In this document: in pieces, positions 36,079 through 48,555 of the stretch
How positions within the stretch are numbered: the stretch's first letter is position 1
Layout of the letters: each line of letters opens with the position of its first letter
Origin: an uncultured Arthrobacter sp.
GTDB lineage: Bacteria > Actinomycetota > Actinomycetes > Actinomycetales > Micrococcaceae
DNA length: 64,000 bases
Direction: 5' to 3'
Assembly (NCBI RefSeq): GCF_947493765.1
Contig: NZ_CANLSZ010000005.1
Coordinates: 62,001-126,000 of the forward strand
Notes under the pieces: model-generated
What the model saw: the letters and a program-made list of their open reading frames with translations, nothing else
What the model was told of the DNA's origin: nothing
The model's database searches: none
Program-made: the position numbers and the translations under genes

Positions 36079-37491
36079 TCACGGAGCCGCGAAGGACTCC
36101 TCCAGGGCGGACGCGACGACGAAGAGATGCTCCTCCTGATCCGGTTTCGCGATCACCTGCACCGAACGCGGCAGTCCGTCCCCGGCGCCCGGGACCGGGA
36201 CGCTGAGTGCAGGGAACCCCAGGACGCTCCACGCCGAGGTCATCGAGAGCAGCGCCTGCCGCGGGCCGGTCCACGGAGTCTCCGGCGGGAAGCTGCGCTG
36301 GTCGATGGCCGGAGCGCTCACGGGAACGGTGGGCATGAGCAGGACGTCGACCGCCCTCAAGCGGTCCAGGACCCGGGCCCGTAGCCGCTCCTTCTCCGCG
36401 AGGGCCAGCACGTACTCCCAGCCCTTGACCTCGGACGCCTCCTGCAGTCGCTCGAGGACCTCGTCGCCGAAGAGTTCCGGGGCGCGCTCCACACGGTCGT
36501 GGTGGAGGGCGTAGGCCTCGGCCGACTGGATGATCCGGTAGGGGTCGGCGCACGCGTCGAGCTCCGGGAGGAACACCGTCGGCACCGGCGGACGGTCGCG
36601 CGTGAAGGTGGCCGCCGCCATCCGGACCGCGTCGGCGGAGTCCGCCGCCGCGCGCTCGGTCAGTGCGCACGTCACCAGCGCGTAGCGCAGCTCGCCCGCC
36701 CGGACCGGAGCGGGAGGGCTCAGCAGGTCGCCCGGACCGGCGGTTGAGGGGAACCCCCCGCCGTTCCGGGACAGCGCCTGCCACGCGAGGGCGATGTCCG
36801 CGGCCGTCGCGGCCAGCGGGCCCACCACGTCCAGGGTGGGTGAGAGCGGGAAGACGCCGCGGTTGCTCAGGGACTGCCCGGTCGGGCGCAGGCCGAGCGT
36901 CCCGCACAGCGCGGCCGGGACGCGGGTGGAACCTCCGGTGTCGGTGCCCAGCGCCAGGGGCAGGAGCCCGGCCGCCACTGCTGCTGCGGACCCGCCGCTC
37001 GACCCGCCGGTCATCAGCTGGAGGCGGTGCGGGTTGCGTGCCGGGCCCGTAGCCGACCGGTCGCTCGTGGGACCATAGGCGAACTCGTGGGTCTGCGTCT
37101 TGGCCAGGATCACGGCACCGGCGTTACGCAGTGCCGTGACGACGTCGGCGTCGGCCGTGGGGACGTGGTCGGCGAAGTGCCGCGAGCCCATGGTCGTCAG
37201 GAGTCCGTTCGTGGCGATCATGTCCTTGATGCCGACGGGGATGCCGTGGAGGGGGCCGCGGTCCAGCCCGGCGGCCAGCTCCTGATCGGCCACGGACGCC
37301 GCGTGCGTTGCTCCGTGGTCGTCGATGGTGACGAAACAATTCAGCATCGGCCCGTACTCGTGGGCCGCGGCCAGGGCCAGCTCGGTGATCTCCGACGCGG
37401 TGGTCTTGCGGGAGCGGATGCGGGCCGCGAGCATGGGGATGGTCGTCCCGCCGAACGGTCCGACGCCCGCCAGGACAGCGCTCTCGCTCAC
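36079..37491 (-). CDS. Amidase of the amidase-signature family
   Basis: The 470-residue hydrolase has the Ser-cisSer-Lys triad: Lys in GIPVGIKDMIATNG (near residue 80), Ser in GGSSGGSAAAVAAGLLPLA, and the nucleophile in GTDTGGSTRVPAALCGTLG. GTG 37491 has GGAGGGAGG a few bases upstream; the longer frame to 37545 is not needed. Substrates in this family range from amides to allophanate and cannot be read here. It is divergent from a DUF1028 gene and lies near betaine/sarcosine genes, so hydrolysis of a small N-containing compound is plausible. Confidence 0.87.
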   Translation of the reverse strand: MSESAVLAGVGPFGGTTIPMLAARIRSRKTTASEITELALAAAHEYGPMLNCFVTIDDHGATHAASVADQELAAGLDRGPLHGIPVGIKDMIATNGLLTTMGSRHFADHVPTADADVVTALRNAGAVILAKTQTHEFAYGPTSDRSATGPARNPHRLQLMTGGSSGGSAAAVAAGLLPLALGTDTGGSTRVPAALCGTLGLRPTGQSLSNRGVFPLSPTLDVVGPLAATAADIALAWQALSRNGGGFPSTAGPGDLLSPPAPVRAGELRYALVTCALTERAAADSADAVRMAAATFTRDRPPVPTVFLPELDACADPYRIIQSAEAYALHHDRVERAPELFGDEVLERLQEASEVKGWEYVLALAEKERLRARVLDRLRAVDVLLMPTVPVSAPAIDQRSFPPETPWTGPRQALLSMTSAWSVLGFPALSVPVPGAGDGLPRSVQVIAKPDQEEHLFVVASALEESFAAP

Positions 37492-37735
37492 GGGTGCCTC
37501 CCTCCTCGAACGGTGTCGTGATCTCCGGCGTCGCAAAAGTAGCATCCGGCAGGGAGTCGCACAATCGTTTGTGCGCGCAGCGGCCCGGACGAGGATGGAG
37601 CAGGTGAGGCTGCGCTACAGTGCCAGAATCCGGCCCCGCAGGTCTTCCGCAGGAGCCGCGACGCCGCCCCGCAGGTGTTCTGCCGGCCACGCGCCAGCCA
37701 CGACGTCCGCAGCAGATCCCTCGGAGAGGTAGGAC

Positions 37736-38572
37736 ATGACATTTTCCCTCGTTGCCGTCGACGCGCGGACCGGAGAGCTCGGTGTGGCCGTCCAGTCGAA
37801 ATTCCTGGCCGTCGGCGCCCTGGTCCCGTTCGCACGCGCCGGGATCGGCGCGATCGCCAGCCAGGCGTTCGTCGACGTGACCATCGGGTCCCGGGGTCTC
37901 GATCTCCTGGAGCAGGGCGTGGCGCCTGAGGATTGCGTCGAGCGGCTCCTGCGGGACGACCCGCTGCGCGAGCAGCGGCAGTTCGGCATGGTGTCCGCGG
38001 ACGGCCGCCGTATCGCCTTCACCGGCAGGGAATGCTTCGACCACGCCTCGTCGCTCCTCGGCGAGGGATTCGCGGCGCAGGGCAACATCCTGGCCGGCAG
38101 GGCCGTGGTCGAGGGCCTGGCAGCGGGATTCCTCGCCCGGCCGGACGCACCCCTCGCCGCCCGCCTGATCGATGCCCTGGAGCGGGCGCAACAGGCGGGC
38201 GGCGACCAGCGTGGCCAGCAGTCCGCAGCACTGCTCGTGGTGAAGGAGGGCGGAGGCTATGGCGGGAACCACGACAGGATGCTCGATCTGCGGGTCGATG
38301 ATCACCAGGAGCCCATCGCGGAACTTCGCCGCCTGCACGGACTCCACGACTTCCTGTTCCGGCGAGCCGATCCGGCCTCGGCCGTGACCGTCGACGTCGA
38401 ACTCCGCTCCGAGCTGCTCACCCTGCTCGAGCGGCGCGGCCTGGACACCGGACAGGGCTTCGAGGCCGCATTGTTCGCCTATTTCGGGCACGAGAATCTC
38501 GAGGAGCGCTGGCTGGGCCCGGAGCGGATCGACGCCGTCGTGCTCGATCATCTCCGCAGCCAGGGCGGCTGA
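37736..38572 (+). CDS. DUF1028 protein (Ntn-hydrolase-like)
   Basis: The 278-residue product has the typical DUF1028 start TFSLVAVDARTGELGVAVQSKFLAVG and a GIGAIASQAFVDVTIGSRGLDLL segment. An N-terminal Thr (residue 2) could act as nucleophile after Met removal, as in Ntn hydrolases. The C-terminal segment (about 215-275) looks like a peptidoglycan-binding-like or helical add-on often seen in this family. Function is not established; hydrolysis of an amide or peptide is predicted. The upstream 37492-37735 gap holds the divergent promoters with the amidase and no gene. Confidence 0.85.
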   Translation: MTFSLVAVDARTGELGVAVQSKFLAVGALVPFARAGIGAIASQAFVDVTIGSRGLDLLEQGVAPEDCVERLLRDDPLREQRQFGMVSADGRRIAFTGRECFDHASSLLGEGFAAQGNILAGRAVVEGLAAGFLARPDAPLAARLIDALERAQQAGGDQRGQQSAALLVVKEGGGYGGNHDRMLDLRVDDHQEPIAELRRLHGLHDFLFRRADPASAVTVDVELRSELLTLLERRGLDTGQGFEAALFAYFGHENLEERWLGPERIDAVVLDHLRSQGG

Positions 38573-38611
38573 GCTTCCCGGCGCCGGGCTGTCCCGAGCG
38601 GTCGGTGAGCT

Positions 38612-41795
<3,184 letters not shown>

Positions 41796-41823
41796 GTGGA
41801 AGCAGTATGAAGAGGTTGTGCAG

Positions 41824-43107
41824 ATGGAAACCCTTGCGGTTGTAGGAGCGTCTCTTGCCGGTCTGTCGGCGGCCAGGGCGGCACGAGCCCGAGGATTCTC
41901 CGGACGGCTCATCATGATCGGCGACGAGCACCATCGGCCCTACGACCGCCCGCCCCTGTCGAAGGATTTCCTGCTCGGCCGCGTGCAGGCGGAGGATCTG
42001 CTGCTCGAATCGGATCCGCACGAACTGGACGCCGAGTGGGTCCTCGGGACGGCCGCCGTGGCCCTCGATGCATCGTCACGGACGCTGCTGCTCGAGAACG
42101 GGAGGGCACTGACGGCGGACGGCATCGTCATCGCCACGGGCGCCCGTGCCCGCGTCCTCCCCGCGCTCTCGGGTCTGGCCAATGTCCACACCCTGCGCAG
42201 CCTCCCCGACGCACAGCGCCTCGCGCCCGCCCTCCGACCGGGCGGCAGGCTGACGGTGATCGGTGCCGGCTTCATCGGCGCGGAAGTCTCCTCGGCGGCG
42301 ATCCAGCGCGGCATGCAGGTCACCATCATCGATACCAAGCCCATCCCGTTCCACGCCCAGCTGGGCCCCGAGATGGGGTCCGTCATGGCGGGGCTCCATG
42401 CCTCCCACGGAGTGGAGCTGATCTCCTCCGCGGTGATCGAGGGCTTCGGGAGCAGCGGGCCCGGCGTCACCACTGTCCGGTTGCAGGGCGGGCGCTCCGT
42501 CGTCGCCGATACCGTCGTGGTCGGTATCGGCTCCGAGCCGAACACGGAGTGGCTCGAGTCGTCCGGACTGTCCCTCGACCGCGGGGTCCTGTGTGACGCC
42601 ATGGGCCGTACGGGCATTCCCGGGGTGGTCGCCGTCGGGGACTGCGCCGCCTGGTTCGACGCGGAGACCGGCCACCACCGCCGGGCCGAGCACTGGACCG
42701 GGGCCTTCGAGCGCGCCGCGCTCGCCGTGGAGGTGCTCCTGGACCCCGAGGCACCGCAGGGACCCGCCACGCCCCACTACTTCTGGTCCGACCAGTACGG
42801 GGTCAAGCTGCAGTTCTCCGGTGATGCCGCCGGGTACGACCGCCTGGAGATCGAGGCGGGGGACGTCGGATCGGGCAGTTTCCTCGCCGTCTACTACCGG
42901 GCAGAGGTGCCGGTCGCGGTCCTGGGGTTGAACCAGCCCAAGCTGTTCACCCGACGGCGTCGATCTCTTCCCGCTCGTGTGCCGGTGGACTCCGCCGTCC
43001 TTGCCCCGACCGGGCGCGCGCCGCGGTCGCTCGCGGACCTCTGGGGCGGAGCGGGCCTGTCCTCACTGGTCGGAGCGGGTGCGCGTTCCGACCGCAGCTC
43101 CACCTGA
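41824..43107 (+). CDS. Ferredoxin reductase of a Rieske oxygenase (FAD, BphA4/ThcD type)
   Basis: The 427-residue flavoprotein has an N-terminal FAD motif (TLAVVGASLAGLSAARAARARG) and RPPLSKDFL, typical of putidaredoxin-reductase-like enzymes. A central NADH motif (LTVIGAGFIGAEVSSAA) and the later FAD contact GVVAVGDCAAW follow. It passes electrons from NAD(P)H to the divergent Rieske ferredoxin. ATG 41824 has an AGAGG upstream, and the longer frame from 41788 is dispensable. The oxygenase gene follows after 54 bp. Confidence 0.92.
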   Translation: METLAVVGASLAGLSAARAARARGFSGRLIMIGDEHHRPYDRPPLSKDFLLGRVQAEDLLLESDPHELDAEWVLGTAAVALDASSRTLLLENGRALTADGIVIATGARARVLPALSGLANVHTLRSLPDAQRLAPALRPGGRLTVIGAGFIGAEVSSAAIQRGMQVTIIDTKPIPFHAQLGPEMGSVMAGLHASHGVELISSAVIEGFGSSGPGVTTVRLQGGRSVVADTVVVGIGSEPNTEWLESSGLSLDRGVLCDAMGRTGIPGVVAVGDCAAWFDAETGHHRRAEHWTGAFERAALAVEVLLDPEAPQGPATPHYFWSDQYGVKLQFSGDAAGYDRLEIEAGDVGSGSFLAVYYRAEVPVAVLGLNQPKLFTRRRRSLPARVPVDSAVLAPTGRAPRSLADLWGGAGLSSLVGAGARSDRSST

Positions 43108-43161
43108 TCGCCCCACCCGCGTCCCGCACGATCATCACCACCCACCCGTTAGGAGGATGAG

Positions 43162-44298
43162 TTGTCCGTCGAGGTAACCACCCCCAGTCTGATCCCTACC
43201 CTTCCCGGCCGCACCTACGTCGACGCGGCAGTGTTCGCGGCGGAGCAGGAGCGGATCTTCGAGCAGATGTGGTTCTGCGCCGTCCGCAGCTCGGACCTGG
43301 ACAAACCCGGTGCCTGGCGGACGGTCCAGGTGGGCCGGGAGAGCGTCCTGATCAGCCGCAACCGGAAAGGCGGTATCCGGGCGTTCTACAACGTCTGCCG
43401 GCACCGCGGCGTCAGACTGTGCATGGAGGAGCAGGGCGAGGCCAAGCGGTCGTTCCAGTGCCCGTACCACGCGTGGACCTACGACTTCGACGGCAAGCTC
43501 ATCGCGGCGCCCAATCTCACCAAGATGCCGGACATCGACCGCGACGACTACGGCCTGGCGAAGGTTCACCTCCGCGAGTATCTCGGTTACGTGTGGGTGT
43601 GCCTCGCCGATGAGCCGCCGTCCTTCGAGGAGGACGTCATGGGGGCCATCGAGGAACGGCTGGGTGACGCGCAGGCGATCGAGGGCTACGACGTCGCCAA
43701 TCTCAGTGTGGGGCGGCGCATCCGGTACGAGGTGAAGGCGAACTGGAAGCTGATCATCGAGAACTTCATGGAGTGTTACCACTGCGCCACCATCCATCCG
43801 GAGCTCACGGAGGTGCTGCCGGAGTTCGCGGACGGCCTGGCCGCGCAGTACTTCGTGGGCCACGGTGCCGACTTCGGCGGGGACATCAAGGGCTTCACGG
43901 TGGACGGCTCCGAGGGACTGGAGCGCATCCCCGGCATCGACGAGGACCAGGACCGGCGCTACTACGCCATCACCATCAAGCCCACGGTCTTCGTCAATCT
44001 GGTGCCGGACCACGTGATCATCCACCGCATGTTCCCCCTGGCCGCCGACCACACGGTGGTGGAGTGCGACTGGCTCTACCTGCCCAGCGTCGTGGAGAGT
44101 GGCAAGGACGTCAGCGCCTCGGTGGAGCTGTTCCACCGCGTCAACCAGCAGGACTTCGATGCCTGCGAGCGCTGCCAGCCCGCCATGAGCTCGAGGGTCT
44201 ACGCCAACGGCGGCGTCCTGGTACCCAGCGAGCACCACATCAGCGCGTTCCACGAGTGGGTCCAGGCCAGGGTGGGGGATGCCTCGTCCCACCCCTGA
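43162..44298 (+). CDS. Rieske oxygenase alpha subunit, probable glycine betaine monooxygenase
   Basis: The 378-residue protein has the Rieske centre (CRHRGVRLC with C-x-H, then FQCPYHAWTYDFDG with C-x2-H, about residues 78-110). The mononuclear iron site lies in NWKLIIENFMECYHCATIHPEL (about residues 195-215). The pattern matches the choline monooxygenase/GbcA group that removes a methyl group from quaternary amines. TTG 43162 is supported by a perfect AGGAGG (43151-43156). Because dimethylglycine oxidase, ferredoxin and reductase genes surround it, glycine betaine to dimethylglycine is the likely reaction. Choline, carnitine or stachydrine are alternatives. Confidence 0.88.
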   Translation: MSVEVTTPSLIPTLPGRTYVDAAVFAAEQERIFEQMWFCAVRSSDLDKPGAWRTVQVGRESVLISRNRKGGIRAFYNVCRHRGVRLCMEEQGEAKRSFQCPYHAWTYDFDGKLIAAPNLTKMPDIDRDDYGLAKVHLREYLGYVWVCLADEPPSFEEDVMGAIEERLGDAQAIEGYDVANLSVGRRIRYEVKANWKLIIENFMECYHCATIHPELTEVLPEFADGLAAQYFVGHGADFGGDIKGFTVDGSEGLERIPGIDEDQDRRYYAITIKPTVFVNLVPDHVIIHRMFPLAADHTVVECDWLYLPSVVESGKDVSASVELFHRVNQQDFDACERCQPAMSSRVYANGGVLVPSEHHISAFHEWVQARVGDASSHP

Positions 44299-44319
44299 GC
44301 CGGTGTGCGCTCCGTTCGG

Positions 44320-45129
44320 TCAGCCGTCGGTGTGCCCGATCCTGGCGCTGATGCGCCGACCCGCTTCCTTCAGCTCCCCGATCAGCTCCGGCACGGCCGC
44401 GGGATCGAAGCGGAACGCCGGCCCCGAGATGCTGACGGCGCCGATCACCATGTCCAGATGGCTGACGATCGGGACGGCGACCGCGTTCAGCCCGATCTCG
44501 AACTCCTCCATCACGGTCCCGTAGCCGTCCTCGGTGACCCTGCCCAGCTCACGCTCGAGCTGGGCCCGCTCGGTGATGGTGTGCGGAGTGCGGGGAGGCA
44601 GCCCGGTCTCGGCGAGCAGGCGTTCCCGGTCCTCCGGGGGGAGCGCCGCCAGCAGCACCTTGCCGCTGGAGGTGGCGTGGAGCGGCGTCAGGCTCCCCAC
44701 CCAGTCGTAGGTGGCCAAGGTCGAGGGCCCCATGGCCTGATCGAGATTGACGGCGTAGTTGGAGCGCAGCACGGCCAGATTCACCGTCTCCTTGAATTTC
44801 TCCGCCAGTCCTTCCAGGACGGGACGGGCCTCCCTCACCAGACTCAGTCTTCCGGGGATGGAGCTGGCCAGCCGTAGGATGCCGAAGCCGAGCCTGTACT
44901 TCCCGCGCTCGCTGTCCTGATGGACCAGCTCCCTGTTCACGAGCGAGGCCAGCAGGCGTGAGGCGGTGGACTTGTGGATGTTCATCTCGAGGGCGATGCT
45001 GCTCACTCCGGCGTCACCGTCGCGGGCCAGGATCTCCAGGACCGTGAGGGCGCGATCCACCGACTGCACACCACCCTGCGGGCCCGCCTCCGTCTCATTG
45101 TCGACGTCATGGGCACTTTTCGAAGCCAT
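44320..45129 (-). CDS. IclR-family transcriptional regulator
   Basis: The 269-residue product has an N-terminal winged helix (SVDRALTVLEILARDG, VSSIALEMNIHKSTASRLLASLVNRELVHQD, about residues 22-75). The C-terminal effector domain has LHATSSGKVLLAALPPEDRE and a Cys-free ligand pocket. ATG 45129 has AGAGGA upstream. It lies just past and convergent to the betaine oxygenase gene and probably controls this module. It is a paralogue of the IclR gene at 14601-15422, which serves the hydantoin locus. The effector is unknown; an intermediate such as betaine or dimethylglycine would fit. Confidence 0.9.
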   Translation of the reverse strand: MASKSAHDVDNETEAGPQGGVQSVDRALTVLEILARDGDAGVSSIALEMNIHKSTASRLLASLVNRELVHQDSERGKYRLGFGILRLASSIPGRLSLVREARPVLEGLAEKFKETVNLAVLRSNYAVNLDQAMGPSTLATYDWVGSLTPLHATSSGKVLLAALPPEDRERLLAETGLPPRTPHTITERAQLERELGRVTEDGYGTVMEEFEIGLNAVAVPIVSHLDMVIGAVSISGPAFRFDPAAVPELIGELKEAGRRISARIGHTDG

Positions 45130-45197
45130 ACTTCATCCTCTCAGAATCGAAACCCCGGACTTGTATACGGCAGTTGGGCGCCACACAGGTCGTCACC

Positions 45198-45209
45198 TAC
45201 CGTTGAGGG
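45198..45209 (+). promoter_or_regulatory. -10 box of a leaderless gene
   Basis: TACCGT at 45198-45203 ends 6 nt before ATG 45210. The GAGGG in between is too close for ordinary ribosome binding. Confidence 0.45.
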
Positions 45210-45608
45210 ATGAGTTCCTCCACCGCATCCCAGAGGCTCGTCCGGATCGGCCTCGGCGCCTTCATGACCTTCGCGGGGACGTCGCACCTGACCTTCGCGC
45301 GGGAGCCGTTCCAGGCGCAGGTCCCGGTATGGATCCCGCTGGACAAGGACCTCGTGGTGCTTGCCTCGGGCGTGGTCGAGGTGGGCCTGGGCGTCGCATT
45401 CCTCGCCCTGCCGCGCCACCGCCGCGTGGTCGGCGTCGCGCTCGCCGGCTTCTACACCGCGATCTTCCCCGGCAACATCAATCAGTACGTGCAGCGACTG
45501 GATGCGTTCAATCTGGACTCCGACGGGAAGCGGCTGGGACGCCTCTTCTTCCAGCCGGTGCTCATCGCGGGCGCACTCTGGGGTGGCGGGCTCCCCGTCC
45601 GTCACTGA
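45210..45608 (+). CDS. DoxX-like small membrane protein
   Basis: The 132-residue protein has about four hydrophobic segments (GLGAFMTFAGTSHLTF, VVLASGVVEVGLGVAFLALP, VGVALAGFYTAIFPGNI, and a C-terminal one). It resembles DoxX/DoxD-like membrane proteins such as YphA. The function in this subgroup is unknown; some relatives take part in membrane redox reactions. It is divergent from the IclR gene and convergent with the Lrp gene, so it is probably transcribed on its own. Confidence 0.75.
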   Translation: MSSSTASQRLVRIGLGAFMTFAGTSHLTFAREPFQAQVPVWIPLDKDLVVLASGVVEVGLGVAFLALPRHRRVVGVALAGFYTAIFPGNINQYVQRLDAFNLDSDGKRLGRLFFQPVLIAGALWGGGLPVRH

Positions 45609-45650
45609 CGCCCCACTGACGCCCCCGACGCCCCACTGACGCGGGAATCC

Positions 45651-46094
45651 TCACCTCGTGTCGAGATCCTCGAACACGAGGAACGTCTGGGTGTCGAGCA
45701 CGCCCGGCATGGACTGCAGTCGATCGAAGATCAGGCGCCGCAGCCCCACGTTGTCCTCGGCGCGGACCAGCAGGATCACATCGAAGTCACCCCCCACCAG
45801 CGCTATGTGGTGGACCTCCGGGACCTGCCGCAGCTGGTCCCGCAACTCCCGCCAGGAGTGCTGACGCACCTTCAGTGTGACGTAGGCCGATGACCTCAGA
45901 CCCGCCTTCGCGGGGTCGATGATCGCGGTGAACTTCGTCAGGACGCCGTCCTCGGTCAATCTGGCGATACGCGAGTACGCATGGGCCCGCGAGATATGGA
46001 CGCGCTCGGCCACCGCCGTCACCGACTGCCTGCCGTCCCGCGTCAGCTCCGCAAGGATCTTCCGATCCACCTCATCGAGATCTCCAGTTCCCAC
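45651..46094 (-). CDS. bkdR: Lrp/AsnC-family regulator (BkdR-like)
   Basis: The 147-residue protein has an N-terminal helix-turn-helix (LDEVDRKILAELTRDGRQSVTAVAERVHISRAHAYSRIARL given in part: SVTAVAERVHISRAHAYSRI, about residues 24-43). A C-terminal RAM ligand-binding domain follows (VTLKVRQHSW ... HHIALVGGDFDVILLVRAED). It starts with GTG 46094 and diverges from the bkd operon. Lrp-type regulators that sense branched-chain amino acids or 2-oxoacids commonly control such operons, so it is the likely local regulator. Confidence 0.88.
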   Translation of the reverse strand: MGTGDLDEVDRKILAELTRDGRQSVTAVAERVHISRAHAYSRIARLTEDGVLTKFTAIIDPAKAGLRSSAYVTLKVRQHSWRELRDQLRQVPEVHHIALVGGDFDVILLVRAEDNVGLRRLIFDRLQSMPGVLDTQTFLVFEDLDTR

Positions 46095-46171
46095 CCGTCC
46101 ACGCCCCTCTGCGTAATCCAGCTCACTATGCCGATTCGTCCACAGAATAGCGCCTCTTGTCCTCTAGATTC

Positions 46172-46181
46172 CAGAATTCTG
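46172..46181. promoter_or_regulatory. Candidate Lrp-type operator before bkdA
   Basis: CAGAATTCTG is a perfect 10-bp palindrome in an A/T-rich patch between the divergent Lrp and bkdA genes. A half-site-like CACAGAATAG occurs at 46141. Lrp sites are often AT-rich and weakly symmetric; binding is inferred. Confidence 0.4.
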
Positions 46182-46293
46182 CTCGTTCGTGGCGACGAAA
46201 CCTGCTCCTGGCCATACTGGTTCGACAGAGTATCCAGCGCCGGAGCCAGGCGCTGCCACGTAGGCCGCTGCAGCGGCCGGTAACGGAGGCGGA

Positions 46294-47481
46294 ATGAGTA
46301 CGGCAACGAACGAGGGCCACGAGGGCGTACTGGACGGCGTGCGAACCCGGACCGCGGACAGCGCGCTGCTGCCCTCCGCGCAACCCGTGCAACTGGTCGA
46401 TCCCGAGGGACGACACACGCCCGACGACCGCTATCCACTGCCCTCCGGTGAGGAGTTGCTGGGGGCGTACGGCCGGCTCGTCTCCGGTCGCCGCATCAAC
46501 GACCAGGCCAACGCACTCGTCCGACAGGGCCGGATGGCGGTCTACCCGTCCTCGCACGGGCAGGAGGCCTGCCAGGTCGCCGCCGCCGTCGTCCTCGGTG
46601 AGGAGGACTGGCTGTTCCCCACCTATCGCGACACCGTCGCCGTCGTGACCCGCGGGGTCGATCCGCTCGAGGTCTTCACCCTGCTCCGCGGCGACTGGCA
46701 CAGCGGGTACGACCCCTACGAGCACAGGGTCGCAACCCAGGCCACCCCGCTGGCGACGCAGCTCCTGCACGCGGTCGGCGTGGCGCATGCCGCGAAACTG
46801 CGCGGCGAGAGCACCGTGGTCCTCGCGATGTGCGGTGACGGCGCGACGAGCGAGGGAGACTTCCACGAGGCCCTGAACTTCGCGGCGGTCTTCCACGTGC
46901 CCGTGGTCTTCTTCATCCAGAACAACGAGTTCGCGATCTCCGTGCCCCTCACGAGCCAGACCGTGGCACCCTCGCTCGCCCACAAGGCGATCGGCTACGG
47001 CATGCCGGGGGAGCGCGTGGACGGCAACGATCTCGCCGCCCTATTGGCGGTCCTCGGCTCCGCGGTGAGCCGGGCGCGCGACGGCGGAGGCCCCTCCCTC
47101 GTCGAGGCGCACACGTACCGCATGCAGGCGCACACGAACGCCGACGACGCCACGCGCTACCGGTCGGCCGACGACGTCGAGCGCTGGATTCCGAAGGATC
47201 CGCTGGTGCGGATGCGCACCTACCTGAAGGGCCTGGACCTGCTGACCGACGAGGCGGAGACCGAGCTCGCGGCAGCAGCCGACACCATCGCCTCGGTGAT
47301 CCGCAAGGGGCTCAACACGGACGCCCGGATCGATCCGGCGGAGCTCTTCGAGTACGTCTACGCGGAGAAGACCTCGCAGCTGCGCGAACAGGCGGAGCAA
47401 CTGCGCGAGGAGCTGGCACGGGACGCAGCTCCCGCGGATCCCGGCGTGACCGGGAATACGACGAAGGAGAACCAGCGATGA
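46294..47481 (+). CDS. bkdA: Branched-chain 2-oxoacid dehydrogenase E1 alpha subunit
   Basis: The 395-residue thiamine-diphosphate enzyme subunit has the TPP/Mg motif GDGATSEGDFHEALNFAAVFHVPVVFFIQNNEFAIS (in part GDGATSEGDFHEA ... IQNNEFAIS, about residues 180-212). It decarboxylates 2-oxoacids from Val, Leu and Ile with the beta subunit. The segment HTYRMQAHTNADDATRYR near residue 275 matches the E1 alpha phosphorylation-loop region. ATG 46294 has GGAGG upstream. It is the first gene of bkdABC, divergent from an Lrp regulator. A pyruvate-dehydrogenase-type function is the main alternative. Confidence 0.9.
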   Translation: MSTATNEGHEGVLDGVRTRTADSALLPSAQPVQLVDPEGRHTPDDRYPLPSGEELLGAYGRLVSGRRINDQANALVRQGRMAVYPSSHGQEACQVAAAVVLGEEDWLFPTYRDTVAVVTRGVDPLEVFTLLRGDWHSGYDPYEHRVATQATPLATQLLHAVGVAHAAKLRGESTVVLAMCGDGATSEGDFHEALNFAAVFHVPVVFFIQNNEFAISVPLTSQTVAPSLAHKAIGYGMPGERVDGNDLAALLAVLGSAVSRARDGGGPSLVEAHTYRMQAHTNADDATRYRSADDVERWIPKDPLVRMRTYLKGLDLLTDEAETELAAAADTIASVIRKGLNTDARIDPAELFEYVYAEKTSQLREQAEQLREELARDAAPADPGVTGNTTKENQR

Positions 47482-48554
47482 CGCAGACCACCGAAGCGCC
47501 CGTCGCGGACGGCACCGGGCAACCCGGCGCCACCCCGACCCGTACAGCCCCGACCACCTCGACCTTCGCGAAGGCGCTCAACGCGGCCCTCGCCGACGCC
47601 ATGGAGACCGACCCCGCCGTGCTGATGTTCGGCGAGGACGTGGGGCCGCTCGGCGGGGTCTTCCGCATCACGGACGGCCTGACCGCCCGGTTCGGCGAGG
47701 AGCGCTGCTTCGACACGCCGCTCGCCGAGGCCGGCATCATGGGCATGGCCGTGGGCATGGCCATGAACGGCATGAGGCCTGTGGTCGAGATGCAGTTCGA
47801 CGCCTTCGCCTACCCGGCCTTCGAGCAGGTGGTCAGCCACGTGGCGAAGATGCCGAATCGCACCAAGGGCAGGGTCCGCCTGCCGATCGTCATCCGGATC
47901 CCCTACGCCGGCGGGATCGGCGGCGTGGAGCACCACTGCGACTCGTCCGAGGCCTACTACGCCCACACACCCGGTCTGACGGTCCTGGCTCCCGCGACCG
48001 TGCGCGACGCCTACTTCATGCTGCGCGAGGCCATCGCCTCGCCCGATCCGGTGGTGTTCCTGGAGCCCAAGAAGCTGTACTGGTCCAAGGAGGAGGTCGA
48101 CCTCGCGGAACTCCGCAGGACGTTCGACGACGGCGAGGCACCGCGCCGCATCGGACGCGCCGTCGTCGCCCGCGCCGGGACCGACGCCACCCTCATCAGC
48201 TACGGGCCGTCCGTGCCCACGGCGCTCGCCGCCGCTGCGGCGGCCGCCGAGGAGGGACGCTCGATCGAGGTGATCGACCTACGCTCCATCGTCCCGTTCG
48301 ACGACGGGACCGTCACCGAGAGCGTGAGGCGCACCGGTCGCGCCGTGGTTGTGGCCGAGGCGCCGGGCTTCGCCTCGGTGGCCTCGGAGATCGTGGCGCG
48401 GGTGCAGGAGCGCTGCTTCCACTCGCTCGCTGCGCCGGTGCTCCGCGTGACCGGGTTCGACATCCCCTTCCCGTCACCGAAGCTCGAGCACTTCTACCTG
48501 CCGAGCGTGGACCGCATCCTCGACGCCGTCGACGCCCTGCAGTGGGAGGCCTGA
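47478..48554 (+). CDS. bkdB: Branched-chain 2-oxoacid dehydrogenase E1 beta subunit
   Basis: The 358-residue transketolase-like subunit has MFGEDVGPLGGVFRITDGL near residues 49-67, GIMGMAVGMAMNGMRPVVEMQF, and RIPYAGGIGGVEHHCDSSEAYYAHTPGL. The C-terminal domain follows (VIDLRSIVPFDDGTVTESVRRTGR). It forms the heterotetramer with bkdA. Its ATG overlaps the bkdA stop (ATGA). The first 25 residues are a variable, Thr/Ala-rich extension. Confidence 0.92.
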   Translation: MTQTTEAPVADGTGQPGATPTRTAPTTSTFAKALNAALADAMETDPAVLMFGEDVGPLGGVFRITDGLTARFGEERCFDTPLAEAGIMGMAVGMAMNGMRPVVEMQFDAFAYPAFEQVVSHVAKMPNRTKGRVRLPIVIRIPYAGGIGGVEHHCDSSEAYYAHTPGLTVLAPATVRDAYFMLREAIASPDPVVFLEPKKLYWSKEEVDLAELRRTFDDGEAPRRIGRAVVARAGTDATLISYGPSVPTALAAAAAAAEEGRSIEVIDLRSIVPFDDGTVTESVRRTGRAVVVAEAPGFASVASEIVARVQERCFHSLAAPVLRVTGFDIPFPSPKLEHFYLPSVDRILDAVDALQWEA

Positions 48555-48555
48555 C

